Made by a program: the position numbers and the translations under genes. The notes beneath the pieces are model-generated. The model did no database searches. It had not been told where the DNA came from and saw only the letters and a list, made by a program, of their open reading frames with translations. From assembly GCA_023957775.1 (NCBI GenBank), contig JAMLGR010000008.1, forward strand, positions 117,862 to 181,861: 64,000 nt of DNA. The letters are read 5' to 3'. Position 1 is the stretch's first letter; every line of letters starts with the position of its first letter. Positions 41,487 to 52,000 of this stretch are shown here, in pieces. The DNA is from Fimbriimonadaceae bacterium (GTDB lineage Bacteria > Armatimonadota > Fimbriimonadia > Fimbriimonadales > Fimbriimonadaceae).

Positions 41487-42970
41487 AGTTGGGGTGGATG
41501 GTCGGTGGATTGGCGCTGCTGGGCAGCTTTGGGTGTGGGAAACCCCCAGAGGAGGCCGCCACGGAGGCGCCCCCCGTGGAAGTGGCCTTTGCGACCGCCG
41601 AGCAGGGGGTCGTGCGGGAGACCGTGTCGCTTGACGGCAGGTTTGCGCCCACCGAGGGGTCCGTGGCCATGTTGGCCCCGACCGTTGCGGGCCGATTGGT
41701 GAAGGTGCTCGTACGCGAAGGCGATTCCGTTCGGGCGGGGCAACTGCTGGCGCAGGTGGATACGAACGTCCAAGCGCAGGAGGCGCGCAGCGCCGAAGGA
41801 GCCGCCTCGGCCGCCAAGGAGCAGGCCACCTCTTCCGCATTGACGCTCGAGGCGTCTCGAGTCCAGCAGCAAGCTGCGCTGGACACGGCCCGACTCGCGC
41901 TCGCCGCCGCGGTCGCCGAACGCGACGCCGATGTGAGGCAGGCGGCGCTCGAGTTGGAGAAGCTGCGCTCCGGCGCCCGGCCGCAGGAGATCGCGCAAGC
42001 CGAACAGGCGGTGCTTCAAGCCAAGGTCCAGCGCGATCGGGCCAAGGCCGAGGCCGATCGGGACCAGCAACTGATCGGGGAAGGTTATGTGTCGAAGCAG
42101 CAGGCCGAGGCGTCCCAGGCCGCTTACCTGACCGCCGAATCCGCGTACAAGCAAGCGCAGCAGCAGCTTGATCTGCTTCGCGCAGGGGCGAGGAGGGAGG
42201 ATATCCAGGCGGCGGAAGCCCGGTTGGAGGCGGCCCGGACGGTGGGCTCCAAACGTGTGGAGCAGGCGCAGGCGGCCGTCCGCGAAGCCGAGGCGGGCGC
42301 GCTGTCCGCGAAGGCTCTGGCCCGAGAGGCCGCGGCCGCGCGCTTCGGCGCGACGGAGAAGCAGGCCGGAGCCTCGGCGGCACGGGCCACCCAGCAGCTC
42401 GGGGAGGTTCGCGCTCCGTTTGCGGGCCGGGTGAGCCGCCGGTTCCTCGCTTCGGGCGACCAGGCCGAACCCGGCACGCCCGTCTTCGAGATCGCGGCGC
42501 CGGGCGCCCGAACGGACTTCGTCGCCTCGGCGACACCGGAAGAGGCGGCCCGCCTCTCGATCGGCATGCGCGTCCTCTTTCCAGGCAAGCCGGGCCTAGC
42601 TGGCACGGTGGCCTCGGTGGGGCAGCCTGATGCCGAGTCCGGGATGATCCCCGTGCGGGTGCGGTGCGGCGCAGCCGGAGAGTCGGCGGGCGCGTTTGCC
42701 TCGGCGCGTATCGTGGTGGCCGTTCACTCCGATGTCGTGCGCGTGCCGCGCGAGTCGGTGCTGACCCAGGAGTCTGCTCCCGTGGTCTTCCGTGTCGAGA
42801 ACGGAGTCGCCCACCGCCTGGAGGTCGAGGTCGGCCCCGAGGATGACGGTTGGGTGGAGATCAAGAAGGGGCTGGTCGCAGGGGACGTCTTGGTCCTGAT
42901 CGGCCAACACGAACTGGCCGACGGGGCGAAGGTGGTGGCCCAGCCGCCGGCCGAGGGCACAGGCTCGTGA
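41483..42970 (+). CDS. Efflux RND periplasmic adaptor (HlyD/MFP family)
   Basis: The 495-residue protein starts with a lipoprotein-like signal (GGLALLGSFGC, Cys18 a possible lipidation site although the lipobox is imperfect). A split biotinyl-lipoyl domain (VAGRLVKVLVREGDSVRAGQLLAQVD and, after the hairpin, VRAPFAGRVSRRF) brackets a very long Ala/Gln/Glu coiled coil (about 100-300). A beta-barrel and a membrane-proximal domain follow. The hairpin is longer than in most RND adaptors. It bridges the RND pump and the TolC-like duct encoded on either side. Confidence 0.88.
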   Translation: MKLGWMVGGLALLGSFGCGKPPEEAATEAPPVEVAFATAEQGVVRETVSLDGRFAPTEGSVAMLAPTVAGRLVKVLVREGDSVRAGQLLAQVDTNVQAQEARSAEGAASAAKEQATSSALTLEASRVQQQAALDTARLALAAAVAERDADVRQAALELEKLRSGARPQEIAQAEQAVLQAKVQRDRAKAEADRDQQLIGEGYVSKQQAEASQAAYLTAESAYKQAQQQLDLLRAGARREDIQAAEARLEAARTVGSKRVEQAQAAVREAEAGALSAKALAREAAAARFGATEKQAGASAARATQQLGEVRAPFAGRVSRRFLASGDQAEPGTPVFEIAAPGARTDFVASATPEEAARLSIGMRVLFPGKPGLAGTVASVGQPDAESGMIPVRVRCGAAGESAGAFASARIVVAVHSDVVRVPRESVLTQESAPVVFRVENGVAHRLEVEVGPEDDGWVEIKKGLVAGDVLVLIGQHELADGAKVVAQPPAEGTGS

Positions 42971-45900
42971 CGCTGGCCGCTTGGGCGGTCCGGCACGTGA
43001 AGCCCATCGTCTTCACGACGGTGGTGCTGTGTGCGGCGGGGATCGCGAGCTACACGACGTTTCCAGTCTCGATCTTGCCCGAGGTGAGCTTCCCCCGCGT
43101 CGTGGCGATCGCCGAGGCGGGAGAGCGCCCGACCCCCTCGATGCAGGCGTCGATCACCCGCCCGCTCGAGGAGGCGATGACGACGATCCCGGACGTGCGC
43201 CGCATCCGTTCGAAGACGCAGCGCGGCTCGACCGAGATCTCCGTGGATTTCGCCCCCGGCACGGATGTGATCGTGGCCGAGCAGTTGATGAACGCGAAGG
43301 TCAACGAAGCACGCCCCGACCTTCCCCCGGAAACGCGCACCGAAGTGGAGCGCATGAACCCGACGGTGTTTCCCGTGCTTGGGCTCACGATCAGCTCGCC
43401 CTCGCTCTCCCAAGCCAGCCTTTGGAACCTCGCGACGTACACGATCAAACCCAGGCTCGCAAGGGCCGAAGGCGTGGCGCGCGTCGTGGTGCAGGGCGGC
43501 CGCATGCCCGAGATCGAGGTGTCCGTGCGCCCGGAGGCCCTGGCCGCGGCCGGGCTGAGCCTCTCCGAAGTCGTCGACGCGATCGACGCCCAGAACGGGC
43601 TGCATGCCGTCGGGCGCCTCGATCGCGAGTTCAAGCAGTACCAGGTCACCGTCACCGGCGAGGCCACCAACGCCGCCGAGATCGGCGAAATGGTGGTCGC
43701 CGAGAGGGGAGGCAAGCCCCTTCACGTGCGGGAACTGGCCGACGTGGCGATGGCGGTCGAGGATCGCACGACGATCGTGTCGGCCAACGGGTCCGAGTCG
43801 GTGCTGATCAACATCATCCGACAACCCACCGCGAACAGCGTGGCGATGGTGGACGCCGTGCACCAAGAGCTGGCCGCGTTGAAGTCCGAGCTTCCACCCG
43901 ACGCCGTGGTCGGGACGTTCTACGACCAGTCGATCCTCGTCAAGGAGGCGGTGGGCAGCGTGCGCGACGCGGTGCTGATCGGCGCCGTGCTTTCGGTGTT
44001 CGTCCTGATGCTGTTCCTACGGGACCTGCGCGCGACCGTGGTCACGGCGGCGATCATTCCCGCAACGCTGCTCATCACGTTCCTGCTGATGCGGCTGGCC
44101 GGGATGACCCTGAACCTGATGACGCTCGGCGCATTGGCGGTGGGAGTGGGTTTGGTGATCGACGATGCGATCGTGGTGGTGGAGAGCGTGGTGCGCCACT
44201 TCGCGGTGACCTCGACCGTCGCCGAGGCGGTGCGCGCCGCGTCGACGCAGATCGCGGCCCCGATGGTGTCCTCGACACTGACCACGGTGGTGGTCTTCTT
44301 GCCGCTCGCGTTCCTGAAGGGCGTCGAAGGCGCGTTCTTCTCGGCCCTGGCCGTCACGTTGAGCCTCGCGTTGATGGTCTCGCTGATCTTGGCGCTCTGC
44401 GTGAGCCCGAGCCTCTGCGCGGCGTTTCTCAAGCGCGCGGGTCCGGAGCGCGAGTCGGGTTTGGGCCGGCTGCAGCACCATTACGGGGCCTTGCTGAACT
44501 GGACGTTGGCGCGCAAGTGGGTGGTGGCGCCGGTGATCCTGGCGACGGCCCTGGGTACGTGGTGGATCGGCTCGCGACTGGAGACGGGCTTCATGCCGGC
44601 GATGGACGAAGGCTCGTTCGTCCTGGACTACTGGACGCCCCCTGGCACCGCGCTCGAGGAGAGCGATCGCCTGCTCAAGAAGATTGACGCGATTTTGCTG
44701 GACACGCCGGAGATCCAAACGTTCTCGCGGCGGACAGGAACGGAGCTGGGGTTCATGATCACCGAGCCCAACACGGGCGACTACGCGGTGATGCTCAAGC
44801 AGGGCTCGCGCCGGCATATCGAGGACGTGATCGCGGACATCCGGGCCCGAGTGGAAGAGGACCTTCCCGGGATGGAGGTGGAGTTCATCCAGGTGCTGCA
44901 GGACCTCATCGGCGATCTGGCGGGCAACCCGGAGCCGATCGAGGTGAAGCTGTTCGGCGAGGACAAGGCCGCCGTTGAAGGAGCCGCGGTGAAGCTCGCG
45001 GACCGTCTCGGGCAGGAGCCCGGGATCGTCGACATCAATCCGGGTTTGACCGAATCAGGCCCCGAGATCGTGTTCGACCTCGACCCCGCGGCGGTGGGGC
45101 GCCTGGGCATGATCGCCGAGTCCATCGCCGGGCAGGCCGAGGCCGCGATGCTGGGGACCGTGGCGACGAACGTGCGCATGGGGGACCGTTTGGTTCCAGT
45201 CCGTGTGCGCTTGCCGATGCGGTCGCGGTCCAGTTTGGCGGCGATCGAACGGCTGCTGATCGTGACTCCCAAGGGGCGCGTGCCGTTGAGCCGTTTGGGA
45301 ACCGCGCGCATCATTTCCGGAACGACGCAAGACGCCCGGGAAGACCAACGCCGTCTGGTGGGGGTCACCGCGCGCATGGAGGGGATCGACCTCGGAACCG
45401 CGGTTCGGGAAGTGAGGCACTCGCTGTCCCAGATGAGCCTGCCGCCCGGTGTCACCGCGGTGCTCGCGGGCCAGTTCCAGAGCCAGCAAGAGTCGTTTCG
45501 CAACCTCGCGGTGGTTCTGGGTGCGGCCATCCTGCTCGTCTATCTGGTGATGCTTTTCCAGTTCAAGAGCTTTGGCCCTCCAGGCGTCATCCTGGTGCTG
45601 ATGCCGCTCTCGCTGTTCGGCGCGGTCCTCGCGCTTGGGCTCACGCACACGCCGCTCAACGTTTCCTCGTTCATGGGAGTGATCATGCTCGCGGGGATCG
45701 TTGTGAAGAACGGCATCTTGCTGCTCGACCGAGCCCAGCGGGCGATCGACGGAGGCATGCCCGTTGGCCAGGCGGTCGTGGAGGCGGGCGAGCACCGTCT
45801 ACGCCCCATCTTGATGACAACGCTCACCGCCATCCTGGGGCTCGTGCCCCTGGCGCTTGGGATCGGGGCTGGCGCGGAGATGCAGCAGCCTCTCGCCATC

Positions 45901-45987
45901 GCGGTGATCGGCGGCCTCGCGTTCAGCACCGTGCTCACGCTGGTCATCGGCCCCGCGCTCTTCGCGTCGTTGCCCCGGGGGCGTTAG
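42967..45987 (+). CDS. RND superfamily efflux transporter (HAE/MdtB-like)
   Basis: The 1006-residue protein starts at a GTG overlapping the adaptor stop (GTGA). It has the RND plan of twelve membrane helices and two large periplasmic loops. TM4 carries the paired aspartates at 399-400 (VGLVIDDAIVVVES) used for proton relay in HAE-type drug pumps. The FPV-ILPEVSFP N-terminal motif and the second-half MGVIMLAGIVVKNGILLLD motif are also typical. It exports hydrophobic compounds using the proton gradient. A metal (HME) substrate is less likely from TM4 but cannot be excluded given the CusS-like kinase next door. Confidence 0.92.
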   Translation: MTLAAWAVRHVKPIVFTTVVLCAAGIASYTTFPVSILPEVSFPRVVAIAEAGERPTPSMQASITRPLEEAMTTIPDVRRIRSKTQRGSTEISVDFAPGTDVIVAEQLMNAKVNEARPDLPPETRTEVERMNPTVFPVLGLTISSPSLSQASLWNLATYTIKPRLARAEGVARVVVQGGRMPEIEVSVRPEALAAAGLSLSEVVDAIDAQNGLHAVGRLDREFKQYQVTVTGEATNAAEIGEMVVAERGGKPLHVRELADVAMAVEDRTTIVSANGSESVLINIIRQPTANSVAMVDAVHQELAALKSELPPDAVVGTFYDQSILVKEAVGSVRDAVLIGAVLSVFVLMLFLRDLRATVVTAAIIPATLLITFLLMRLAGMTLNLMTLGALAVGVGLVIDDAIVVVESVVRHFAVTSTVAEAVRAASTQIAAPMVSSTLTTVVVFLPLAFLKGVEGAFFSALAVTLSLALMVSLILALCVSPSLCAAFLKRAGPERESGLGRLQHHYGALLNWTLARKWVVAPVILATALGTWWIGSRLETGFMPAMDEGSFVLDYWTPPGTALEESDRLLKKIDAILLDTPEIQTFSRRTGTELGFMITEPNTGDYAVMLKQGSRRHIEDVIADIRARVEEDLPGMEVEFIQVLQDLIGDLAGNPEPIEVKLFGEDKAAVEGAAVKLADRLGQEPGIVDINPGLTESGPEIVFDLDPAAVGRLGMIAESIAGQAEAAMLGTVATNVRMGDRLVPVRVRLPMRSRSSLAAIERLLIVTPKGRVPLSRLGTARIISGTTQDAREDQRRLVGVTARMEGIDLGTAVREVRHSLSQMSLPPGVTAVLAGQFQSQQESFRNLAVVLGAAILLVYLVMLFQFKSFGPPGVILVLMPLSLFGAVLALGLTHTPLNVSSFMGVIMLAGIVVKNGILLLDRAQRAIDGGMPVGQAVVEAGEHRLRPILMTTLTAILGLVPLALGIGAGAEMQQPLAIAVIGGLAFSTVLTLVIGPALFASLPRGR

Positions 45988-45990
45988 AAT

Positions 45991-46018
45991 TTTCACGCAA
46001 GGAACGCAATGATCGCAA
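45991..46018. repeat. Repeat family R3 unit overlapping the PhyH start
   Basis: A TTTCACGCAAGGAACGCAAT-type unit follows a TAGAAT box at the RND stop. It contributes both a ribosome-binding-site-like AAGGA and the first ATG of the next gene. Confidence 0.65.
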
Positions 46019-46908
46019 AGTGGGTCGACCCAAACCACACACCTCAAACCATGGACCTTTCCACCCTCCACCAACCCGTCTCCGACCTTTTCGCCGATGC
46101 GCATGCGGAGGACCCCCAAGGGTTCCGGCTGTCCGAAGAGCAGGTGGCGTTCTTCCATGAGAACGGCTACCTGACCGGGGTGCGCGTGCTGACCGATGCG
46201 CAGGTCGAAGCGCTTCGCGAGCAGTTGGCCCCGCTGATGGTCTCCGGGCACGAAGGCGAAGAGCTGTGGCACGAGTACCACTCCAACGAGTCCACCAACC
46301 CCGACACGGTGCTGTTCCACGCGCTGGGGGCGTGGCGGATCCAGCCCGGCTTCCACGACGCGCTCTGGAACCCGCGCTTCGCCGTGCCCGCGGCCCAACT
46401 GCTGGGCGGCCGCGTGCGGTTCTGGCACGACCAGCTCTTCTGCAAGCCCGTACGGCACGGCGGGGTGGTTGCGTGGCACCAGGATTACTCCTACTGGACG
46501 CGCACGAAGCCGATGGCGCACCTCACGTGCTGGATCGGACTGGACGACGCCACGCGCGACAACGGGTGCCTGGCGTACATCCCGAGGAGCCACGAGTGGG
46601 AGCTGCTTCCCGTCACGGGTCTCGCGGGGGACATGGACGCGATCCAGACAGTGCTGAGCGAGGAGCAGAAGGCCGCGTTCCACCCCGTGTACGCCGAGCT
46701 GAGGGCCGGGGAAGCCGCGTTCCACCACCCGCTGCTCGTGCACGGCTCGTACGAGAACCGCACCGATCGCCCGCGCCGGGCAATGGTGATCAACGCGATG
46801 CGAGACGGCGTGTGCTCCTACACCGACGAACCCCTGCTGCAGGGGGTGCCTCGCATTCGGAAGGGGGAGAAGGTGGACGGCCAGTTCTTCCCACTGCTTG
46901 GATCCTAG
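46009..46908 (+). CDS. Phytanoyl-CoA dioxygenase (PhyH) family Fe(II)/2-oxoglutarate oxygenase
   Basis: The 299-residue protein carries the facial-triad His-x-Asp in [10 protein letters not shown] (His157, Asp159). The distal His is near 245 (LLVHGSYEN), and a 2-oxoglutarate-binding Arg lies about 10 residues later (TDRPRR). PhyH proteins hydroxylate diverse small molecules or lipids; the substrate is unknown. Two starts are possible. The ATG at 46009 lies inside an R3 repeat that provides AAGGA 5 bases upstream, and the ATG at 46051 gives a 285-residue protein without a ribosome-binding site. Recognisable homology begins near residue 40, so it does not decide between them. Confidence 0.82.
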   Translation: MIAKWVDPNHTPQTMDLSTLHQPVSDLFADAHAEDPQGFRLSEEQVAFFHENGYLTGVRVLTDAQVEALREQLAPLMVSGHEGEELWHEYHSNESTNPDTVLFHALGAWRIQPGFHDALWNPRFAVPAAQLLGGRVRFWHDQLFCKPVRHGGVVAWHQDYSYWTRTKPMAHLTCWIGLDDATRDNGCLAYIPRSHEWELLPVTGLAGDMDAIQTVLSEEQKAAFHPVYAELRAGEAAFHHPLLVHGSYENRTDRPRRAMVINAMRDGVCSYTDEPLLQGVPRIRKGEKVDGQFFPLLGS

Positions 46909-46911
46909 GAA

Positions 46912-47066
46912 GACAAACGACGCCGGCCCCTCACCCTCTGCCCCCTCTCCCCGAGACCCCCGGGAGCCCCCACCCAGTTCGCTACGCTCACTGCCTCCCC
47001 CTCGGAAGGGGGAGGGGCGAGGGGGTTCTGGCGACAAACGACAAACGGCCAACGACAAGCGACGCT
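46912..47066. repeat. Composite repeat block: R1, R4 with the 74-base unit, R1
   Basis: A short R1 stretch, an R4 unit, an inverted near-identical copy (46955-47028) of the 74-base unit at 21841-21914, and a longer R1 array (47032-47066) fill the gap. They lie between the PhyH stop and the DAHP synthase promoter. Confidence 0.85.
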
Positions 47067-47070
47067 AGGC

Positions 47071-47076
47071 TAGAAT
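47071..47076 (+). promoter_or_regulatory. -10 hexamer TAGAAT, 9 bases before the DAHP synthase start
   Basis: TAGAAT directly follows the R1 array and ends 9 bases before the ATG at 47086. The very short or absent leader has no Shine-Dalgarno sequence. Confidence 0.4.
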
Positions 47077-47085
47077 CACCCTGCG

Positions 47086-48207
47086 ATGCCGAACTCCCCG
47101 CAAGGGCGCCCCGCCTCTCCGAAGGACGACCCGTCGTCGGCCATTCGCGTCGACGACGTCCGCATCCGCGAGGTCAAGGAGTTGACGCCGCCCGCGCATC
47201 TCCTGCGCGAGTTTCCGACCACGCCGAGTTCGGAGTCGCTCACGTTTGGGACGCGCGAGGCTGTTCATCGCGTGTTGCACGGCGCGGACGACCGCATGCT
47301 CGTGATCGTCGGGCCGTGCTCCATCCACGATGTCCGCGCGGCGCGGGAGTACGGGGAGCGGTTGGCGCGGATTCGCGGAGAATTCGAATCGGAGCTGATC
47401 GTCGTGATGCGCGTCTACTTCGAGAAGCCGCGCACGACGGTGGGCTGGAAGGGTCTCATCAACGACCCCAACCTCGATGGGAGCTTCCAGATCAACAAGG
47501 GCTTGAGGGTTGCCCGCAAGCTCTTGTGGGAGCTGAACGAGTTGGGGATCCCATGCGGCACCGAGTACCTCGATATGATCTCGCCGCAGTACTACGCGGA
47601 TCTGATCAGTTGGGGTGCGATCGGCGCCCGGACGACGGAGAGTCAGGTGCATCGGGAGCTTTCTTCGGGCCTTTCGTGCCCCGTGGGTTTTAAGAACGGG
47701 ACGGATGGGAACGTCCGCATCGCCGTGGACGCGATCAAGGCCGCGCAGTCGCCGCACCACTTCCTATCGGTGACCAAGGGCGGCCACTCGGCCATCGTTT
47801 CGACCAAGGGCAACGAGGATTGCCACATCATCCTGCGCGGAGGTCGCCAACCCAACTACGGCGCCGAGAGCGTCGACTCCGCGTGCAAGGCGTTGGCGGC
47901 CGGGGCGTTGGCGCAGCGCCTGATGATCGATCTCTCGCATGGCAACAGCGGCAAGGAGTACCGCAACCAAACGGCGGTCGGCGCAGAAGTCGCGCGCCAG
48001 GTGGCCGAGGGCGACGAGCGCATCTTCGGCGTGATGCTTGAATCGCATTTGAAAGCTGGTCGTCAGGACCTCGAGCCGGGGCAGGAGCTGGAGTACGGCA
48101 AGAGCATCACGGACGCGTGCCTCGGCTGGGAGGAGACGGTCCCCCTGCTCGAAGGCATGGCGGCCGCTGTGCGGAGGCGCCGATTGGTGGTGGAAGGCCG
48201 TTCGTAG
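47086..48207 (+). CDS. 3-deoxy-7-phosphoheptulonate (DAHP) synthase, class I AroFGH type
   Basis: The 373-residue enzyme has the family motifs IVGPCSIHD near 76-84, RVYFEKPRTTVGWKGLINDP near 108, the GARTTESQVHRELSSG loop and the metal-binding DLSHGNSGK region near 285. It condenses phosphoenolpyruvate and erythrose 4-phosphate in the first step of the shikimate pathway, in the cytoplasm. An extra Pro/Ser-rich head of about 20 residues precedes the domain. Isozyme type (Phe, Tyr or Trp sensitive) cannot be assigned. trpA lies 5 kb downstream on the same strand. Confidence 0.93.
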   Translation: MPNSPQGRPASPKDDPSSAIRVDDVRIREVKELTPPAHLLREFPTTPSSESLTFGTREAVHRVLHGADDRMLVIVGPCSIHDVRAAREYGERLARIRGEFESELIVVMRVYFEKPRTTVGWKGLINDPNLDGSFQINKGLRVARKLLWELNELGIPCGTEYLDMISPQYYADLISWGAIGARTTESQVHRELSSGLSCPVGFKNGTDGNVRIAVDAIKAAQSPHHFLSVTKGGHSAIVSTKGNEDCHIILRGGRQPNYGAESVDSACKALAAGALAQRLMIDLSHGNSGKEYRNQTAVGAEVARQVAEGDERIFGVMLESHLKAGRQDLEPGQELEYGKSITDACLGWEETVPLLEGMAAAVRRRRLVVEGRS

Positions 48208-48221
48208 CGGAGGGGAGAAGA

Positions 48222-48821
48222 GTGGACGAGCGCAAACCTTGGGACGTCCCGGTCACGGAAGAGGGGCGGGACGAGCTGATCCGCATGGTGGCTGACTACC
48301 AGCAACCCGGAGATGAGCTTGAGCTGGGGCAGACCCTTTCGCGTCTCGCCCACGTGGTCAAGCACGTGGGATCGCCGGACGGTCAAGGGGCGATGGTTCG
48401 GTCGGCCCAGATCGGTTCCGAAGCGGTACGGGTGCTTCGAGAGATCGATGCGCCGAAGGCCCTGTGCCGCGCGCTGCGTATCGCCGCGGTGCCCTTTGTG
48501 ACCGGTATCGACTGTGAGGCTCTGTTAGCCGAATCGCTGACCCTCGCGCGCCAGATCGGCGACCTCGAGGAGGAGGGCTGGACCCTGTTTCGCATGACAA
48601 GGGCGAACGGAGTTGACGGCGTCGCGGTCGAGGATGCCCTTCGGTGCTTCGAAGCGTGCGGTTCGCTCAGCGGGAAGGCCTGCTGCCTCGTGTCGATGGC
48701 GATCGAAACTCAGCCACACCCCTTGGAGCTCCTCGAGGAGGCGGCGCGCCTCTATGAGCAGGACGGGAACGAGGTTGAGGCGGGGCGCGCCAGGAAGATC
48801 GCCGAAATGCTCACACCGTGA
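48222..48821 (+). CDS. Soluble alpha-helical protein of unknown function
   Basis: The 199-residue product starts at a GTG with a strong GGAGGGG site 6-7 bases upstream, 14 bases after the DAHP synthase stop. It is acidic, without signal or membrane segments. Regular helices (DELELGQTLSRLAHVVKHVG, LLAESLTLARQIGDLEEEGW, LELLEEAARLYEQDGNEVEA) suggest TPR-like repeats. Co-transcription with DAHP synthase is likely, but a functional tie is not shown. Confidence 0.65.
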   Translation: MDERKPWDVPVTEEGRDELIRMVADYQQPGDELELGQTLSRLAHVVKHVGSPDGQGAMVRSAQIGSEAVRVLREIDAPKALCRALRIAAVPFVTGIDCEALLAESLTLARQIGDLEEEGWTLFRMTRANGVDGVAVEDALRCFEACGSLSGKACCLVSMAIETQPHPLELLEEAARLYEQDGNEVEAGRARKIAEMLTP

Positions 48822-48929
48822 AGGGGCCTCGAGCCTCCGCTTAGGAGCCGATTCCCCAAGTTATCAAGAGCCTTCCGCTGCCGCTGATCCGTCAGAATGA
48901 GAGCGGACTTGGCGGTCGCAGGGGCTCCT

Positions 48930-49080
48930 GATCCCCTCACCCCAACCCCTCTCCCCCGGAGGGGCGAGGGGCCCGGACGGCCGCCCCAACGACCAACCAC
49001 AAACCACAAACCACTGAAAGCGCGGATGAATCCGCGCACTCCCAAACGACCAACGACAAACGACAAACGATTAACGACAA
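48930..49080. repeat. Composite repeat block: R4 unit, then two R1 arrays reaching the dnaE start
   Basis: An R4 unit (48933-48972) and two R1 arrays (about 48985-49015 and 49041-49080) cover almost the whole gap. A small inverted repeat, GCGCGGATGAATCCGCGC, separates the arrays. The last R1 unit ends at the base before the dnaE GTG. Confidence 0.85.
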
Positions 49081-52000
49081 GTGTCCTTCGTCCACCTCCA
49101 CAACCACACCGAATACAGCCTCCTCGACGGCGCCAACCGCATTCCGTCGATGGTCAAACGCGCCAAGGAGTTGGGGATGCAGGCGCTCTCCATCAGCGAC
49201 CACGGCGTGATGTTCGGGGTGATGGAGTTCTATCTCGAGTGCAAGAAGCAGGGGATCAAACCCATCCTCGGGGTCGAGGCGTATGTGGCGCCCAATGGTC
49301 TGGGAAAGCGCAACGGCCGGGAAGAGAACGAGACGTACCACCTCCTCCTGCTTGCCAAGAACCTCGAGGGGTACCGCAACCTTTGCAAGCTCTCCTCGAT
49401 CGCCGCGCTCGAGGGCTACTACTACAAGCCCCGCATCGACCACGAGCTTCTTCGCAAGCACAGCGAGGGTCTGATCGGCACGAGCACGTGCTTGGGAAGC
49501 GAAATCTGCCAGGAGCTGCTGAAGGGCTCCTACGACAAGGCCCAGTATCTGGCCGGGATGTACGCCGAGATCTTCGGCGAGGGCAATTACTTCATCGAGC
49601 TGCAGGACCACCGGCTCAAGGAGCAGGCGATGATTCGCGAGCCCCTCCTTCGCATCGCGCGCGAGCTGAACCTGCCGACGATCGCCACCAACGACGCGCA
49701 CTACCTGTGCAAGACCGATTCGAAGCCGCACGACGTGCTGCTCTGCATCCAAACCGGCTCGCTCGTCGAAGACAACAAGCGCATGCGCTTCGAGACGGAC
49801 GAGTTCTATCTCAAGTCCGAAGAGGAGATGGCTGCGCTGTTCCCGGACGTGCCCGAGGCGCTTGAGAACACGGCGCTCATCGCCGAGATGTGCGAGGTCG
49901 AGCTGGGCAGCCAGCGGGCGAACATGCCCGATCCCGAACTCCCCGAAGGCGAAACGCCCCGCTCGTACTTGCGCAAGGTCGCGACCGAGCAACTTGCCAA
50001 GCGCGTGAAGGGTGCCGACGAGCGTGCCCTGGAGAGGCTCGAGTACGAGCTGGGCGTCATCGAGAAGACGGGCTTCGAGTCCTACTTTTTGCTTGTGCGC
50101 GAGTTCGCCGATTTCACCCGCGAGAGCGGCATCCACTTCGGCGTGCGGGGTTCGGCCGCGGGCTCGCTGGTCTCGTACTGCCTGGGGATTACCGATATCG
50201 ACCCGCTGGAGTACGACCTCACGTTCGAGCGCTTCCTCAACCCGGAGCGCGTGTCGATGCCCGACATCGACATGGACTTCGAGGACGCGCGCCGCGACGA
50301 GGTGATCAAGTGGGTCACCGAGCGCTACGGGAACGACCGCGTGGCGCAGATCGTGACCTTCGGGACGCTGGGCGCGAAGGCGGCGATCAAGGATTGCGGC
50401 CGCGTGCAGGGTTACACGCCCCAGGAGACCGACCGGATCTGCAAGACCGTGCCGAACCTGCCTGGGATGAGCCTGGCGAGGGCGCTCAAGGAGTCCGCGG
50501 ATTTCCGCCAGCTCGTGAACACGGAGCCGAAGGTCGCCTCGCTCGTCGAGATCGCGAAGTCGGTCGAGGGGATGGCGCGGCACTGCGGCGTGCACGCGGC
50601 GGGCATCGTGATCAGCAAGGAGCCGCTGATGGAGCACGTCCCGCTCTACCGCGGCAACGACGGCCAGGCCATCACCGCCTACGAGATGGGCATCCTCGAG
50701 AAGATCGGGCTGCTCAAGATGGATTTCTTGGGTCTGTCGAACCTCACCGTGCTCGCCAAGGCGGTGGACAACATCCAGAAGGCACGGGGCATCGAACTGG
50801 ACGTGGGCGCCCTGCCGCTGGACGACGAGCCCACCTACGAACTGCTGGCGCGCGGAGACACGGTCGGCGTGTTCCAGCTCGAGTCGGGCGGCATGACCCG
50901 CTACGTTCAGCAACTGAAGCCGCAGAGCGTCCGGGAGCTGGCGGCCATGGTCGCGCTCTACCGGCCCGGTCCGATGGAACACATTCCGCGGTTCATCGAC
51001 TACAAGTTCGGGCGGGCGACCCCCGAATACCTCGACGAGCGGATGCGCCCGATCCTCGAGGAGACGTACGGCGTCATCGTCTACCAGGACCAGGTGCTCA
51101 AGCTCGTACAAGCGCTAGCCGGGTTCTCCCTCGGCAAAGCGGACATCCTGCGCCGGGCGATGGGGAAGAAGGACAAGAAGGCGATGGACTCGATGCACGT
51201 CGAGTTCATGTCGGGCGCGGACGCGAACGGAGTGGCCGCGGAAGCCGCACAACAGGTTTGGGAGATGCTGCTCCCGTTTGCCGGCTACGCGTTCAACAAG
51301 GCGCATGCCGTGTGCTATGCGATGATCGCGTACCAGACCGCGTACCTCAAGGCCAACTACCCCGTGGAGTACATGGCGGCGCTCCTCGCCGTTTACCGTT
51401 CGAAGGAGGACCGTGTCACGAACTTCATCGAGGAGTGTCGGCGGCAGAAGATCTCGGTGCTGCCTCCGGACATCAGCCTGTCGGAAGTGGACTTCTGCAT
51501 CGAGCACCCGGAGTCCCTACGGGGCGAGCCGCCCAAGCGCGGGGCCAAGGCCCCCCAGCCCGGCATCCGTTTCGGGCTCGCGGCGATCAAAGGGGTGGGC
51601 GAGGGCTTGGTGCAGGCCGCGATCGCAGATCGCGAGGAGAACGGGCCGTTCCGCCACCTGTTCGACGTCGCAGACCGCCTCAAGCAGGCGGGGCTGAATC
51701 GCGCCGCACTGGATGCTTTGGTGCGGGCGGGGGCGCTGGACTCGATCGATCGCAACCGCCGCAAGCTGGCCGAACACGTGGATGCGGCGATGGTGTACGC
51801 CGAGCGCCGAGGGCGGGATCGCGAGGGCGGTCAGAAGAGCATTTTCGAGGAGGACGGAGACACCGCCGCGCCTTCGTTCCCGGATCTTCCCGAGACCGAG
51901 ACGTTCTCGCGCTCCGAGCTTTTGGCCATGGAGAAGGAGTTGATGGGCATCTACGTGTCCGATCACCCCCTTCGAGGCATGGAGCGGCGCATCCAACAGA

